Assembly (NCBI GenBank): GCA_029974925.1
Contig: JARKQH010000408.1
Coordinates: 1 to 34,601, forward strand
Reading direction: 5' to 3'
Length of the DNA stretch: 34,601 nt
DNA from: Verrucomicrobiota bacterium
GTDB taxonomy: Bacteria; Verrucomicrobiota; Verrucomicrobiia; Limisphaerales; UBA8199
Shown here: positions 11,101 to 19,483 of the stretch, in pieces
How the letters are laid out: each line of letters opens with the position of its first letter
Position numbering within the stretch: position 1 is the stretch's first letter
Program-made: the position numbers and the translations under genes
The notes under the pieces: model-generated
What the model saw: the letters and a program-made list of their open reading frames with translations, nothing else
The model's database searches: none
What the model was told of the DNA's origin: nothing

Positions 11101-12160
11101 GGTCACCATCACCCCCGACACCACTCCGCCCACCGTGGCCTACGCGACCGTGCTGGGGACGCCGAATGCGTTCTCGGGCCCGACCCCCTTCCTGGTGAAG
11201 GTCGGCTTCAGTGAGTGGGTGGATCCGGCCACGGCCGGAAACGCCGCCTCGTACGGACTGAGCGGCTCGGTCAGCATCGGCAGTGCCACCGTGGGCGCCA
11301 GCGGCAAAGACGTGTTCCTCACCACCAGCGGGTTCACACCGGGACAAAGCTACACGCTGACGGTCAGTGGCGTGAAGGACCAGGCGCAAACTCCCAACAC
11401 CATGTCGCCGTCGGTCAAGACGGTTTGGGCGCCGGTGATGCAGCAGGGATTGTTGTGGGACTTTTACCCCAACGTCGCCAACGGCATCGCGAATTTGCTG
11501 GCCAATCAATACTATCCCATCGCCCCGTACACGAATCTCGCGACCACCGTCTTTGACTCGCAGCAGATCACCGGCGGCGATTTGGCCAACCGCCCGGACT
11601 TCGGTTCGCTGGGGGAGAATTACGGGTGCAGCCTGTCGGGTTGGATCACTCCCACGGTGACCACCAACTATTACTTCTTCCTCGCCAGCGATGACGCCTC
11701 GGAGTTGTATCTGAGTCCCAACGCCGATCCGTCGCAGGCGCAGCAGATCGCCTATGAATCCGGCTGCTGTCACGGCTTCCAGGAGCCGGGCAACCCCACC
11801 ACCTCTTCGCCGCAATTCCTCCAGGCGGGGGTCAGTTACTTCATCCGCGCCCTCCAGACCGAAGGCGCGGGCGGCGACTACGTGCGCGTCGCGTGGACGA
11901 TGGAAGGCGACCCCACGCCGGCGGCCAGCCTCTCGCCGATCAGCGGCAGCGTGCTCAGCGCGTATCTGCCCCTCCCGGCGCCGCGCTTTAACGCGCCCGT
12001 CTTGAGCAACGGCCAGCTCACCCTCAGTTGGACCGGCACCGGCACCTTGCTCGAGTCGTCCGACCTGGTGAACTGGAGTCCGGTGGCGGGCAATCCCACC
12101 AGCCCATACACCGTGAATGTCACCAGCAGCCCGTTGAAGTTCTATCGCCTGGTGCGGTAA
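8147..12160 (+). CDS. Large secreted protein with LamG, Ig-like, SbsA-like and PA14 domains
   Basis: 1337 residues; Sec signal peptide at 1-20. Three concanavalin A-like LamG domains lie at about 26-250, 355-570 and 662-890; each ends in a DEARIC/DEVAVY/DEVAFY-type strand. Immunoglobulin-like modules fall at about 255-340, 575-660 and 896-990 (YQWQREGTNL, YQWYSNGVAV, FQWYKVGVG). An SbsA-type Ig domain (from DTTPPTVAY, about 991-1100) leads into a PA14-like domain (about 1101-1255, starting GLLWDFYPN) that may bind carbohydrate. The tail (about 1286-1337) ends SPLKFYRLVR, a form often seen in Verrucomicrobiota extracellular proteins. Start: ATG with AGGAG nine bases upstream. It likely binds glycans or mediates adhesion; no catalytic domain is seen. 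A strong terminator follows. Confidence 0.88.
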   Translation: MRRTILSLAAVLATAMSSSATVTVQAWYHLGEIADYYADATANARRIGSAYSHIPWNNPAYGGNFNGIITPTGVGGPLGNSGYTSTTSLRAGAWGTMICTMWNAAGYAPPKTNYFIEIWVQPHGKGYVYGSSGAWIFAANSSRGYVLRVKDDGMNSYFVGTILEASNVDVGTPVLINTNAWTHLAMVNDNGVTTFYVNGVPSGPSDLTSAVSAPSGDVYFGNPGASTGFDGLMDEARICTFEPGQFSTNDFLLRPPGPQILVQPQSTVVWDGGAAPFAVGAVIDPAVTYQWQREGTNLPGATASSFVVPLVTLSDSGSQFRCILTGGGISVTSSVATLTVAPIRTADVNFYRAAVTGEPSLAAYFTADGCLGTTLTNVVDPTRHGTLEGVVSYDGRTNRAFGQRSLAFTGGGDVQIPNNPAFEFSGGNGTLEALVYLEAGGASDGTIFAWSYDGFSVGYALQASRDGAQLIYSNDSPVLLTWPAPVNLIGRLAHVALVIDNTTNVTAYLDGQPLGTKAQPSLGPANGGPAWIGALGSGAVRRFNGRIDEVAVYNSALSQNTLQVHYSRFVYGTNVSPPSITSQPGSRTVLAGAAPILQVGVSGTLPITYQWYSNGVAVAGANAASHTVVSGAAGTAATYTLYATNAIGWTNSQPITLTFAAAPAGYASAVLQDRPSSYWRLGELSGTLAADSAGYNDATYSGTLTLGQPGAVTTDPDKAVLFGGGSAAAPYTPVLNPATPFTIEFFAKPNVSGQVQTCVIGSQNRSVGRSGYAIYQGLNGDFWEVHMGDASTVQIWLFGSSPVVAGRWYHVALVYTPDDPNYAARIYVNGVDDTWYEESDLVGGFLPNNSVPFTIGNRNGALPFNGTVDEVAFYNYALTGSQISNHWRFSWVAADITQQPASVTTNEWSPVNLTVGASGYPNTFQWYKVGVGALSETFNPDGSRHYPNGVTNATLTISQTHPADSGQYYVVVLNPLGNRTSANATVTITPDTTPPTVAYATVLGTPNAFSGPTPFLVKVGFSEWVDPATAGNAASYGLSGSVSIGSATVGASGKDVFLTTSGFTPGQSYTLTVSGVKDQAQTPNTMSPSVKTVWAPVMQQGLLWDFYPNVANGIANLLANQYYPIAPYTNLATTVFDSQQITGGDLANRPDFGSLGENYGCSLSGWITPTVTTNYYFFLASDDASELYLSPNADPSQAQQIAYESGCCHGFQEPGNPTTSSPQFLQAGVSYFIRALQTEGAGGDYVRVAWTMEGDPTPAASLSPISGSVLSAYLPLPAPRFNAPVLSNGQLTLSWTGTGTLLESSDLVNWSPVAGNPTSPYTVNVTSSPLKFYRLVR

Positions 12161-12186
12161 CCGGCCGCTGCTGAAGAAGAGCTCAC

Positions 12187-12231
12187 GCGCGGGACCCGCA
12201 GGCGGCGCCTCGGGTCTCGCGCCCTTTTTTT
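12187..12231 (+). terminator. Rho-independent terminator of the LamG gene
   Basis: A 12-bp stem (GCGCGGGACCCG at 12187-12198 against CGGGTCTCGCGC at 12211-12222, one G-U pair) is followed by CC and seven T residues. It begins 26 bases after the stop codon of the large LamG protein. Confidence 0.9.
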
Positions 12232-12284
12232 AGGGCCGGGCGGCTTGCCCCCCAGTCCCGGGGTGGCGGCCCGCGGCCCGCGCC

Positions 12285-12563
12285 TCACTGCGAACGCGCC
12301 TTTAGAAACTCTGTCGGCGTTAGCGCCGGGACAGGGGAACCGGCAAAATCAGCAACATTCCGGGTCACCACCTGATCGTCTGGTGGCACTAACCCCGCAA
12401 GGGCGGGGACTTCAGGATGGATTTCCGGCTCCGCGCCGGACCGCAGTCGTTTCAGGTACCCGGCAACGACTTCCGCCACCGTCAACCCGTGCTGCTGCGC
12501 GTACCGTTGCAGGAATTCAATCTCCTCGCTGGGCAAGCTGAGTGTCAATGTGGCTGTCGGCAT
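12285..12563 (-). pseudogene. In-frame chimera: antitoxin N-terminus joined to a VapC/PIN toxin C-terminus
   Basis: The 92-residue frame starts like a small DUF6364-type antitoxin (MPTATLTLSLPSEEIEFLQR, then AQQHGLTVAEVVAGYLKRL and the usual HPEVPALAGLVP). After residue about 63 it changes to VTRNVADFAG followed by SPVPALTPTEFLKA, the standard C-terminal end of a VapC-type PIN-domain ribonuclease. The antitoxin's last residues and about 100 residues of PIN domain, with most catalytic acids, are missing. The simplest reading is a deletion inside a former antitoxin-toxin pair that happened to keep the frame. The product may still bind DNA or toxin through its ribbon-helix-helix-like part, but it cannot be an active nuclease. 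Confidence 0.7.
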
Positions 12564-12670
12564 GGCTCAAGATGGCTCTGGCTTGCTCAACATATCCAAA
12601 TTCGCCTTTCTGGCAAACCGTACCCCGTCGGTCCATGCTGAACCCATCCCGCGCCGCCGCGAGGCGGATT

Positions 12671-12700
12671 TTGGACTTTCCCTTTCCTCGGGATTTGATA
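12671..12700 (+). promoter_or_regulatory. Putative sigma-70 promoter for the 12712 gene
   Basis: TTGGAC (12671-12676) and TTGATA (12695-12700) are separated by 18 bases. The predicted start point lies only a few bases before GTG 12712, so the mRNA would have almost no leader. Confidence 0.4.
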
Positions 12701-12711
12701 GACTGGCATTT

Positions 12712-13041
12712 GTGACTGCAGAGACCTTCAGGAAAGAGATCGGCGAAGCCTTGAAAGTGTACGATCGCTATATCGTGTGCCTTGACAAGACCCCCGACGA
12801 GTTTGAGGCGGCGCTGATCTCGCTCCTGAACAAGGCCATCAAGGCCTACGAAACCCGCGGCCCCCAGTTGCGCCATGGCATCGCCCTGGACCGTCACATT
12901 ACGGTCATTCTCAGCCAGACGGAAGGTCCGCGCCCCTTGTGCGGCATTTATTTCAATCTGCACTCACCCTACCAAAAGTCGCTTCGGGCCAAGACCCCCA
13001 AACCCGCCCACGAACCGATCAGTGGCGGAGCCGAAGTCTGA
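12712..13041 (+). CDS. Hypothetical protein
   Basis: 109 residues if the GTG at 12712 is used. The frame is open further upstream to 12550, but the added residues look random and overlap the antiparallel antitoxin chimera, so the shorter form is preferred. It begins with TAETFRKEIGEALKVYDRYI, a helical stretch, then KTPDEFEAALISLLNKAIKA and a strand-rich part (RHITVILSQTEGPRPLCGIYFNLHSPY). No signal peptide or membrane segment is seen. I do not recognise a family; the balanced composition and strong third-position GC support a real, cytoplasmic protein. No Shine-Dalgarno sequence is visible and a promoter sits just upstream, so translation may be near-leaderless. Confidence 0.6.
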   Translation: MTAETFRKEIGEALKVYDRYIVCLDKTPDEFEAALISLLNKAIKAYETRGPQLRHGIALDRHITVILSQTEGPRPLCGIYFNLHSPYQKSLRAKTPKPAHEPISGGAEV

Positions 13042-13097
13042 GAGCGGCCCGCCCCCGGGCGCCGGACCGATTTTGCCAGCCCCGACCGCTCCGACCG

Positions 13098-13475
13098 CTA
13101 TTGGTCGCGCACCAGGTCGCCGATCGCGACCTCTCCCGCAATCACGTCCGCCACGATGTTGTCATCCAGTTGGGGACCGGTGATGCGCACCTGGCCCACC
13201 TTGAGTCCCTGCCGATACACCTCCATCACCAGGTCCACCGGCGGCACCTGCACCACCGGAAAATTGATGACCACAAACCGCCCGCTGGGGTTGTACTTCA
13301 CAATCTTGCCCGTCCGAACCTCCGAAGGCGTTACGGTGATCTTGTCCGCCGCCGGCGCCGGCGAGGCCGCCCGGGCCTTGGCTGGCGCGGCCGTGAAGGC
13401 GGGCTGGGATTTCCGGCCCGCGCACCCGGCGCCCAAGCCAAGCCCCAATGCCATGAAGACCACAAGAAATCGCAT
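13098..13475 (-). CDS. Putative lipoprotein / exported hypothetical protein
   Basis: 125 residues. The N-terminus MRFLVVFMALGLGLGAGCAG is a hydrophobic leader ending at a cysteine (residue 18), close to but not a perfect lipobox. A Pro/Ala-rich linker (about 25-43) is followed by one compact domain: GKIVKYNPSGRFVVINFP, VDLVMEVYRQGLKVGQVRI, then TGPQLDDNIVADVIAGEVAI. Similar small proteins with the phrases GLKVG.V.ITGPQ and DDNIVADI.AGE occur, to my memory, widely in Verrucomicrobiota, with no known function. It is transcribed away from cydA; the space between the two holds the cyd promoter. Confidence 0.75.
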   Translation of the reverse strand: MRFLVVFMALGLGLGAGCAGRKSQPAFTAAPAKARAASPAPAADKITVTPSEVRTGKIVKYNPSGRFVVINFPVVQVPPVDLVMEVYRQGLKVGQVRITGPQLDDNIVADVIAGEVAIGDLVRDQ

Positions 13476-13548
13476 GGGGGCAGTTAAGTGAGCCGCGCGG
13501 AGAAGTCAAACGCCAAATCGGCGCATCTGAAAAAGGCGCCGGATCGGG

Positions 13549-13578
13549 TTGACTCTTTTTCAGCCCCCGGGAACAATA
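13549..13578 (+). promoter_or_regulatory. Putative promoter of cydAB
   Basis: TTGACT (13549-13554), a 17-base spacer, then AACAAT (13572-13577) or ACAATA one base later. It stands about 35 bases before the cydA ATG, the only good -35/-10 pair in the gap. Confidence 0.5.
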
Positions 13579-13612
13579 GGCAGCATTCGAGTTAAGCATA
13601 CTCGCGGTGCCT

Positions 13613-15079
13613 ATGGATTTCGATGCCTTAACCTTGTCGCGGCTGCAATTCGCGCTGACGGTCATGTTCCATTACCTCTTCCCGCCGCTGACCATCGGTC
13701 TGGGCGGGTTGATGGTTTCACTCGAGGCCATGTACCTCAAGACCGGCGACCGCCAGTATGAACAGGCGGCGCGGTTCTGGACGAAAATTTTCGCGGTCAA
13801 TTTTGCCATGGGGGTCGCGACCGGCATTGTGATGGAGTTTCAATTCGGCACCAACTGGTCCACCTACTCGCGATTTGTCGGCGATGTGTTCGGGTCCGCG
13901 CTGGCGGCCGAGGGCATTTTCGCCTTTTTCCTCGAATCGGGTTTTCTGGCGGTGCTGGTGTTTGGGTGGGACCGGGTCTCGCCGAAGATGCACTTTTTTG
14001 CGGCCTGCATGGTGGCGCTGGGAGCGGTTTTTTCCTCCATCTGGATTGTGGTGGCCAATTCGTGGCAACAGACGCCGGCAGGGTTCCATCTGGTGGGCGA
14101 AGGGACGGCCATGCGGGCCGAGATTACGGATTTCTGGGCGATGGTGTTCAACCCCTCGAGCGTTCACCGCCTGCTCCACGTGCTGATCGGCTGTTACATC
14201 CTCGCCGCGTTTTTCGTGATGAGCATCTCCGCCTACTACCTGCTGCGCGGCCGGCACGTGGATTTCGCAAAGAAAAGCTTCGGCTCGGCCCTCATCCTGG
14301 CAACCGGGATGTCCCTGGCCGCTCTGGTCCAGGGCGACATTCAGGCCCGAAAACTCAAGGACACCCAGCCTGCCAAACTGGCGGCCATGGAAGCTCACTT
14401 CCACACCGGCACGGGCGGCACCCCCCTGTACGTTTTCGGCCTGCCGGATGAGGAAAAACAGACCGTCAAGTACGGCTTGGCGATTCCCAAGCTGCTCAGC
14501 CTCCTGGTGCACGGCAACACCCGCGAGCCCGTCGCCGGGCTGGACCGGATTCCGCGTTCGGACTGGCCGCCGGTGGCGATGACCTTCCATTCCTTCCACC
14601 TGATGGTTGGCCTCGGGTTCTTTTTCATCGCCGTCAGCCTCCTGGCCTGCTTCCTGTGGTGGCGCGGCACGTTGTTTCAGACGCGCTGGCTGCTGTGGGT
14701 TTTTGTCTGGAGCATTCCCTTGCCCTACCTGGCCAACCAGTTGGGCTGGGTGGCCGCCGAGGTCGGACGGCAGCCCTGGGTGGTCTATGGGCTGATGCGG
14801 ACCACCGACGGCGTTTCCAAGGTGGTCAGCGCGCCCCAAACCCTCGGCTCGATCATCCTCTTCAGCCTCATTTACGCCCTGCTCTTCGCCGTCTTCCTCT
14901 ATGTGCTCAACGACAAAATCCAGCACGGACCCGATCCGGTCACACCCGGACGGCCGGGCGGCGACGCCGGCCCGGGCGGCCTGGCGGCCGTCACCGGCCT
15001 GCGCGCGGGCACCGGTGGCGCCTCGCTGACCATGCCGGGCGACGGCCCGGCTCCAGCCGATTCCCAATCCTCGAACTGA
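13613..15079 (+). CDS. cydA: Cytochrome bd ubiquinol oxidase subunit I
   Basis: 488 residues; integral membrane subunit that oxidises quinol and carries hemes b558, b595 and d. The N-terminus ([19 protein letters not shown]) contains the conserved histidine of helix [21 protein letters not shown] and the acidic helix [12 protein letters not shown] follow, then [12 protein letters not shown] (heme histidine) and the hallmark [13 protein letters not shown] near residue 390. The Q-loop region is short, as in the CIO-like branch. The last 55 residues are Gly/Pro-rich and unlikely to fold. ATG 13613 is chosen over GTG 13607 because family proteins begin near MDF. cydB follows after 2 bases. No CydX-like small gene was found. 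Confidence 0.96.
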   Translation: MDFDALTLSRLQFALTVMFHYLFPPLTIGLGGLMVSLEAMYLKTGDRQYEQAARFWTKIFAVNFAMGVATGIVMEFQFGTNWSTYSRFVGDVFGSALAAEGIFAFFLESGFLAVLVFGWDRVSPKMHFFAACMVALGAVFSSIWIVVANSWQQTPAGFHLVGEGTAMRAEITDFWAMVFNPSSVHRLLHVLIGCYILAAFFVMSISAYYLLRGRHVDFAKKSFGSALILATGMSLAALVQGDIQARKLKDTQPAKLAAMEAHFHTGTGGTPLYVFGLPDEEKQTVKYGLAIPKLLSLLVHGNTREPVAGLDRIPRSDWPPVAMTFHSFHLMVGLGFFFIAVSLLACFLWWRGTLFQTRWLLWVFVWSIPLPYLANQLGWVAAEVGRQPWVVYGLMRTTDGVSKVVSAPQTLGSIILFSLIYALLFAVFLYVLNDKIQHGPDPVTPGRPGGDAGPGGLAAVTGLRAGTGGASLTMPGDGPAPADSQSSN

Positions 15080-15081
15080 CT

Positions 15082-16098
15082 ATGGACCTGAATCTCTTTT
15101 GGTTCGTGCTGCTCGGCGTGTTGCTGGCCGGGTATGCGATTCTCGACGGCTTCGACCTGGGCGTTGGAATTCTGCATCCGTTTGTCCGAACCGATGCTGA
15201 GCGCCGCATTTTGATGAATTCCATCGGGCCGCTGTGGGACGGCAACGAGGTTTGGCTGGTGACCTTCGGCGGGGCCTTGTTTGCGGCCTTTCCCGAGGTT
15301 TATGCCACCGTGTTCTCGGGATTCTACACCCCCTTCATGGCCCTGCTCTTCGCCCTGATCTTCCGGGCGGTCTCGATGGAGTTTCGCAGCAAGCGCGAGT
15401 CGCCTGCCTGGCGGCGGTTTTGGGACTGGTCGTTTTTCGGGGGCAGCGCGCTGGCCACCTTCCTGTTTGGGGTTGCGGTGGGCAACGCGATGCAGGGCAT
15501 GCCCATCGGGCCGGACCGGGAGTTTCAAGGGGGCACCCTCGACCTGGTGCGGCCGTATCCGCTGTTGATCGGGGCGCTGGCCGTCGCGACGTTCGCGCTG
15601 CACGGATCGCTTTACCTGCACCTGAAGACCGAAGGCGAGCTCCAGCAACGGGTGCATCGCTGGAACTGGCGCGCGTTCGGCATTTTCCTCGTCCTCTATC
15701 TTTTCGTCACGATTTACACGCTCGTGCAAATCCCCCTCGCGACCCGCAATTTCGAGCGCCAACCGTGGGTCTGGATCGTGGTGGCGCTGAACATCCTCGC
15801 GGTCGGCAACATCCCCCGGGCGATTTACCGGGGGCGGCCGCTTGCGGCGTTCTTCAGCTCCTGCGCGACGATTGCAGCCCTGACCTTCTTCTTCGGCGTC
15901 GCGCTGTTTCCCGAGCTGGTGCATTCCTCGCTCAATCCGGCATGGAGTCTGGACGTTTACAATGCGGCCTCGTCGCAGAAAACCCTGGCCATCATGCGCA
16001 ATATCGCCTTCCTCGGCATGCCCTTCGTCCTGGCCTACACCGCTGTCATCTTCTGGGTGTTCCGCGGCAAGGTCAAAATCGGCCACTTCAGCTACTGA
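15082..16098 (+). CDS. cydB: Cytochrome bd ubiquinol oxidase subunit II
   Basis: 338 residues with about eight or nine membrane helices. The start MDLNLFWFVLLGVLLAGYAI and the block DGFDLGVGILHPF are diagnostic, followed by GPLWDGNEVWLVTFGGALFA and FPEVYATVFSGFY. CydB stabilises CydA in the inner membrane and has no heme ligands of its own. It lies 2 bases after cydA, so the two are surely co-transcribed and probably translationally coupled. The oxidase allows high-affinity O2 respiration and resists sulfide and NO. CydDC, needed for assembly in enterobacteria, is not in the window. Confidence 0.96.
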   Translation: MDLNLFWFVLLGVLLAGYAILDGFDLGVGILHPFVRTDAERRILMNSIGPLWDGNEVWLVTFGGALFAAFPEVYATVFSGFYTPFMALLFALIFRAVSMEFRSKRESPAWRRFWDWSFFGGSALATFLFGVAVGNAMQGMPIGPDREFQGGTLDLVRPYPLLIGALAVATFALHGSLYLHLKTEGELQQRVHRWNWRAFGIFLVLYLFVTIYTLVQIPLATRNFERQPWVWIVVALNILAVGNIPRAIYRGRPLAAFFSSCATIAALTFFFGVALFPELVHSSLNPAWSLDVYNAASSQKTLAIMRNIAFLGMPFVLAYTAVIFWVFRGKVKIGHFSY

Positions 16099-16146
16099 CC
16101 GCGGGCTCGACTTGCCGGCTGCCCGTTTCCGGGCCATGCTGCGGTC

Positions 16147-16515
16147 ATGGATTGGACGGTTTGGATTGTGGCGGCGGCGGTCGTTGCGGCTTTCTTCGCC
16201 TGGAAGCGTCTGGCGCTGGTTTCCCCGCGGGAAGCCCGCGCCTGGCTTGCCAAGGGAGCCCGAATCATTGATGTGCGCACGCCGGGCGAATATCAAAGCC
16301 GGCATGTGCCGGGCGCGATCAATGTCCCGCTGGGTGACCTGAGCGGCCAGATCGGACGCCATGCGCCCGACAAAACTCAACCCCTGCTGGTCTATTGCCT
16401 GAGTGGCGGCCGCAGCGGCGTGGCGCAAAGCCTCCTCAAACGGGCCGGCTATCAGCACGTTTTCAACCTCGGCTCCTACGGACGGGCGGAGAAAATTGTC
16501 ACCGGCGGCAGGTGA
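16147..16515 (+). CDS. Membrane-anchored rhodanese-like protein
   Basis: 122 residues. One N-terminal membrane helix (MDWTVWIVAAAVVAAFFAWK) is followed by a single rhodanese domain: ARIIDVRTPGEYQSRHVPGA, INVPLGDL, and the active-site loop YCLSGGRSGVA with its catalytic cysteine near residue 85. Rhodaneses move sulfane sulfur to acceptors such as cyanide or thiols. It begins 48 bases after cydB and may be in the same transcript; cytochrome bd is sulfide-tolerant, so a link to sulfur handling is possible but unproved. The anchored domain could face either side of the membrane. Confidence 0.88.
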   Translation: MDWTVWIVAAAVVAAFFAWKRLALVSPREARAWLAKGARIIDVRTPGEYQSRHVPGAINVPLGDLSGQIGRHAPDKTQPLLVYCLSGGRSGVAQSLLKRAGYQHVFNLGSYGRAEKIVTGGR

Positions 16516-16695
16516 GGCAAACCCCCGCCCGCCGGGCGCGGGTTGGAGAGCAGGCGGACAAGTTCGCGTGGCGAGGACACCACTCCTCCGTCCTCGGCGG
16601 CAGCGAGGCATTTCGCACCCCCTCCTCGGCCCGGAACTCAATGGGCACGGGGGAACCCCGTCCCGACCGGCCCCGTTCCCGCCTCGGCCGGGGTG

Positions 16696-18957
16696 TTACG
16701 CCAGGATGCCGCCTTTGCTGGCGTTGGTCACCTGCTTCTGGTACCGGGCCAGCCAGCCGGTCAATTCGCGCCGGACCGGTTGCCACGTTTGGCGGCGCTG
16801 AGCCAGCTCGGCCTCGGGCAACAGGATGTCAATCCGCCGGTTGGGGAAATCAATCCGCAAACGGTCGCCGTTGCGCAGCAGGCCGATCGGGCCGCCTTCG
16901 GCCGCCTCGGGGGACACATGACCAATGCAGGCGCCCGCCGTGCCGCCGCTGAACCGCCCGTCGGTGATAAGCGCCACCTTGTCGCTCAATCCCATCCCAA
17001 CGATATAGCTGGTGGGCGAGAGCATTTCCTGCATGCCCGGCCCCCCGCGCGGCCCCTCGTTGCGGATGATGACGATGTCGCCGGCTTTGACTCCGCCGGC
17101 CAGAATGCCGGCACACGCTTCTTCCTGGCTTTCGTAAATCACGCAGGGTCCCTCGAACACATACGCCGGGCCGCAAGCCGCCTTGAACGCCTCACTGATG
17201 CCGGCGGTCTTCACCACCGCGCCCTCGGGCGCGAGCTGGCCATATAGGATGGCCAGGCCCCCATCCGGCATGTAGGCGGTTTCCTTGGTCCGGATGCAGT
17301 CCTTCGGATCAAACCGGAACGCGCTGTCGTGGGGCATGAGCCCGCTGGGCTGGGCTTGCTCGAGCAGGGCGGGGCGGTACTCGTGATACGCCTTGCTGAT
17401 CTGCCAGTTCCGCAACCGGCCGGTGCGCACCAGGCAGACCCGTTTCTTTTCGCCCCCTTTGCCGTACTGCCAGATGATCAGCACGGGCGTGTTTTTCAGT
17501 TGCCCCAGTTCGGCCCGCACCAAACCGCGAAACTCGGCCAGCTTCGCGCTCAGCCCCGCCTGGATTTCCGCCGGCCCTTTCCACGTCACCTGCTCGTCCA
17601 CCTGGAATTCGGCGTCCGGCGTAAACAGGCCGCCGGCCGCCTCCGCATCCCCGGCGTTAAAGGCCGCGGCGAACCGCCACAGCGTGATGGCGCGCGGGTC
17701 GGCGGGGAAGAACAGCAGGGGCTTGGGCGCCAGGTTCCCGCCGGCCGTTCGCGCCGCGGGCCCCAGTTTGTCGGCCGGATCGAGCACCAGGGCCGAACAG
17801 CCGGACACCCGGGCGGCCTTGGCCCAGGCGGTGCATTGCGGCGACCGGACATCCCACTCGTCTATGTTCTCGCCGAGGGTTTTTCCCGTCACCGTCTTGC
17901 AGTTGACATTCAGCGCGCCCATGCGTTTGAGCTCGCCAAGAATCGTATGGATGCCCCCCGCGCGATGCACATCCTGAACATGATAATTCGAAGAGGGGGA
18001 GACTTTGCACAGGCAGGGGATGCGCCTCGAGATTTCGTCAATCCGGCGGATGTCATATTCAATCCCCGCCTCGCGCGCGATGGCGAGGGTGTGCAGAATG
18101 GTGTTGGTCGAGCCGCCCATGGCGACATCCAGCATCAGCGCGTTGTCAAAGGCTTCCAGCGTCGCGATGTCGCGCGGCTTCAGGTCGGCCTCCACCAGCT
18201 TGATGATGGCCCGGGCCGCGCGCTCATACAGGGCCTCGCGTTCCTTCGACACCGCGAGGATGGTCCCGTTGCCGGGCAGCGCCATGCCCAGGGCTTCGCA
18301 AAGGCAGTTCATGGAATTGGCCGTGAACATGCCGGAGCAGGAGCCGCACGTCGGACAGGCGCTCTGTTCGAGCCGTTGCAGGTCTTCGGCGGAGATTTTG
18401 CCGGTCTGCAGCTCGCCGACCCCCTTGAACACCGAGATCAGGTCCGATTTCTGCGTGGCGGCCCGCAAGTGTTCGGGCAAGTCACCCTCCGTCTCGACTT
18501 GGGCGACCCCGGCGGCCATCGGTCCGCCCGACACAAACACCGTCGGAATGTTGACCCGCATCGCGGCCATCAGCATCCCCGGCACAATCTTGTCGCAGTT
18601 CGGGATGCAGATCATCCCGTCAAAACAATGCGCCCGCAGCATGGATTCCACGCAGTCGGCGATCAGTTCGCGCGAGGGCAGCGAATACTTCATCCCGCTG
18701 TGGCCCATGGCGATGCCATCGTCTATGCCGATCGTGTTAAAGATGAAAGGCACCCCCCCGGCCTCCCGCACCAGCCGTTTGACCAGTTGCCCAATCTCGT
18801 TCAAATGCGCGTGCCCCGGTATGCAGTCGGTGTACGAGTTGGCGATGGCGATGAACGGCTTGTCCCAATCCGCCTCGGATTCGATGGAACCAGTCGCCCG
18901 CAACAGCGAACGATGCGGCGCCCGTTCCATGCCTTTCTTGATGATGTCAGATCGCAT
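16696..18957 (-). CDS. ilvD: Dihydroxy-acid dehydratase with an inserted NTF2/SnoaL-like domain
   Basis: 753 residues, against about 555-620 in the family. IlvD dehydrates 2,3-dihydroxy acids to 2-keto acids in valine, leucine, isoleucine and pantothenate synthesis. Iron-sulfur and Mg-site motifs are intact: SYTDCIPGH (Cys 45), [10 protein letters not shown] (Cys 121), [16 protein letters not shown] (201-216), and the catalytic serine block [17 protein letters not shown] (641-657); [10 protein letters not shown] is at 663-672. Between [17 protein letters not shown] (ends about 373) and [15 protein letters not shown] (from 553) lie about 180 residues where E. coli-type enzymes have about 45. 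Residues about 421-530 look like an NTF2/SnoaL fold ([12 protein letters not shown], then [10 protein letters not shown]). The frame is unbroken. ATG 18957 has GGAG upstream. Confidence 0.93.
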   Translation of the reverse strand: MRSDIIKKGMERAPHRSLLRATGSIESEADWDKPFIAIANSYTDCIPGHAHLNEIGQLVKRLVREAGGVPFIFNTIGIDDGIAMGHSGMKYSLPSRELIADCVESMLRAHCFDGMICIPNCDKIVPGMLMAAMRVNIPTVFVSGGPMAAGVAQVETEGDLPEHLRAATQKSDLISVFKGVGELQTGKISAEDLQRLEQSACPTCGSCSGMFTANSMNCLCEALGMALPGNGTILAVSKEREALYERAARAIIKLVEADLKPRDIATLEAFDNALMLDVAMGGSTNTILHTLAIAREAGIEYDIRRIDEISRRIPCLCKVSPSSNYHVQDVHRAGGIHTILGELKRMGALNVNCKTVTGKTLGENIDEWDVRSPQCTAWAKAARVSGCSALVLDPADKLGPAARTAGGNLAPKPLLFFPADPRAITLWRFAAAFNAGDAEAAGGLFTPDAEFQVDEQVTWKGPAEIQAGLSAKLAEFRGLVRAELGQLKNTPVLIIWQYGKGGEKKRVCLVRTGRLRNWQISKAYHEYRPALLEQAQPSGLMPHDSAFRFDPKDCIRTKETAYMPDGGLAILYGQLAPEGAVVKTAGISEAFKAACGPAYVFEGPCVIYESQEEACAGILAGGVKAGDIVIIRNEGPRGGPGMQEMLSPTSYIVGMGLSDKVALITDGRFSGGTAGACIGHVSPEAAEGGPIGLLRNGDRLRIDFPNRRIDILLPEAELAQRRQTWQPVRRELTGWLARYQKQVTNASKGGILA

Positions 18958-18982
18958 AGTCTTGCTCCAGTTAACGAAAAAA

Positions 18983-19012
18983 ACCATATCACCCGCCCCC
19001 CCGCCTTGTCAC
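18983..19012 (-). promoter_or_regulatory. Possible promoter of ilvD
   Basis: Read on the - strand, GTGACA (19012-19007) and TATGGT (18988-18983) are 18 bases apart, 25 bases before the ATG at 18957. Both boxes are imperfect. The start codon itself has a good GGAG ribosome binding site. Confidence 0.35.
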
Positions 19013-19068
19013 GGCCTACTTCCACCGAACGGGCATCTCCCGCCGTCTCCCGCCATCTCCCGGTGTTT

Positions 19069-19147
19069 CGGGCGACCCCTCCCGCTCCCCCGGGAGCTTC
19101 TCCCGGTGTTCCGGGAGCTTCTCCCGACGCTTCGGGAAATTTTCCCT
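19069..19147. repeat. Short hairpin array with 21-bp period
   Basis: CGGGAG-CTT-CTCCCG occurs at 19091-19105 and 19112-19126, exactly 21 bases apart. A third unit at 19133-19146 has changed both arms (GGGAA / TTCCC, loop ATT), keeping the hairpin. A weaker unit starts at 19069. It lies in the leader side of ilvD. Confidence 0.7.
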
Positions 19148-19343
19148 TTAGAGAGAATAGAAGAGAAGAGAATAGAGGGAGGGGAACGAACGGCGCCGGC
19201 GTTCCGGCATCCTGGCGGGAGGAATGTCTCCGCCCCCCCGCCCATGGAGGAGGGATGAGAGATGAAGGATGAAGGATGAGATACGGCGCTGCCGCGGCGC
19301 TTTGGATTGTCCCTCCACCTGCCCCCATCGCAATCCACGGCTT

Positions 19344-19411
19344 CTGGGACGAGACGTCCCAGCCCCCATCCCGACCCTCAATGACTTCAGGGGAGGCGAC
19401 GTCTCGTCGCC
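19344..19411. repeat. Double-hairpin repeat, copy 1
   Basis: Hairpin A is CTGGGACG-AGA-CGTCCCAG (19344-19362). A 32-base spacer starting CCCCCATCC follows, then hairpin B, GGCGACG-TCT-CGTCGCC (19395-19411). Confidence 0.8.
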
Positions 19412-19483
19412 GTCACACAGCTCTCCCTCCCCCAGAGCGGTAGGGACGCGTTTCACGGCGTCTCCGTTCTTCCCTTAAATGTC

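Noticed and set aside
9563-11815. 750-codon frame antisense to the LamG gene
   Set aside because: A shadow of high third-position GC in the real gene; no recognisable motifs. The same applies to the 964-codon frame antisense to aconitase (20251-23145).
16520-16544. Terminator after the rhodanese gene
   Set aside because: A GC-rich imperfect hairpin exists but has mismatches and no T run.
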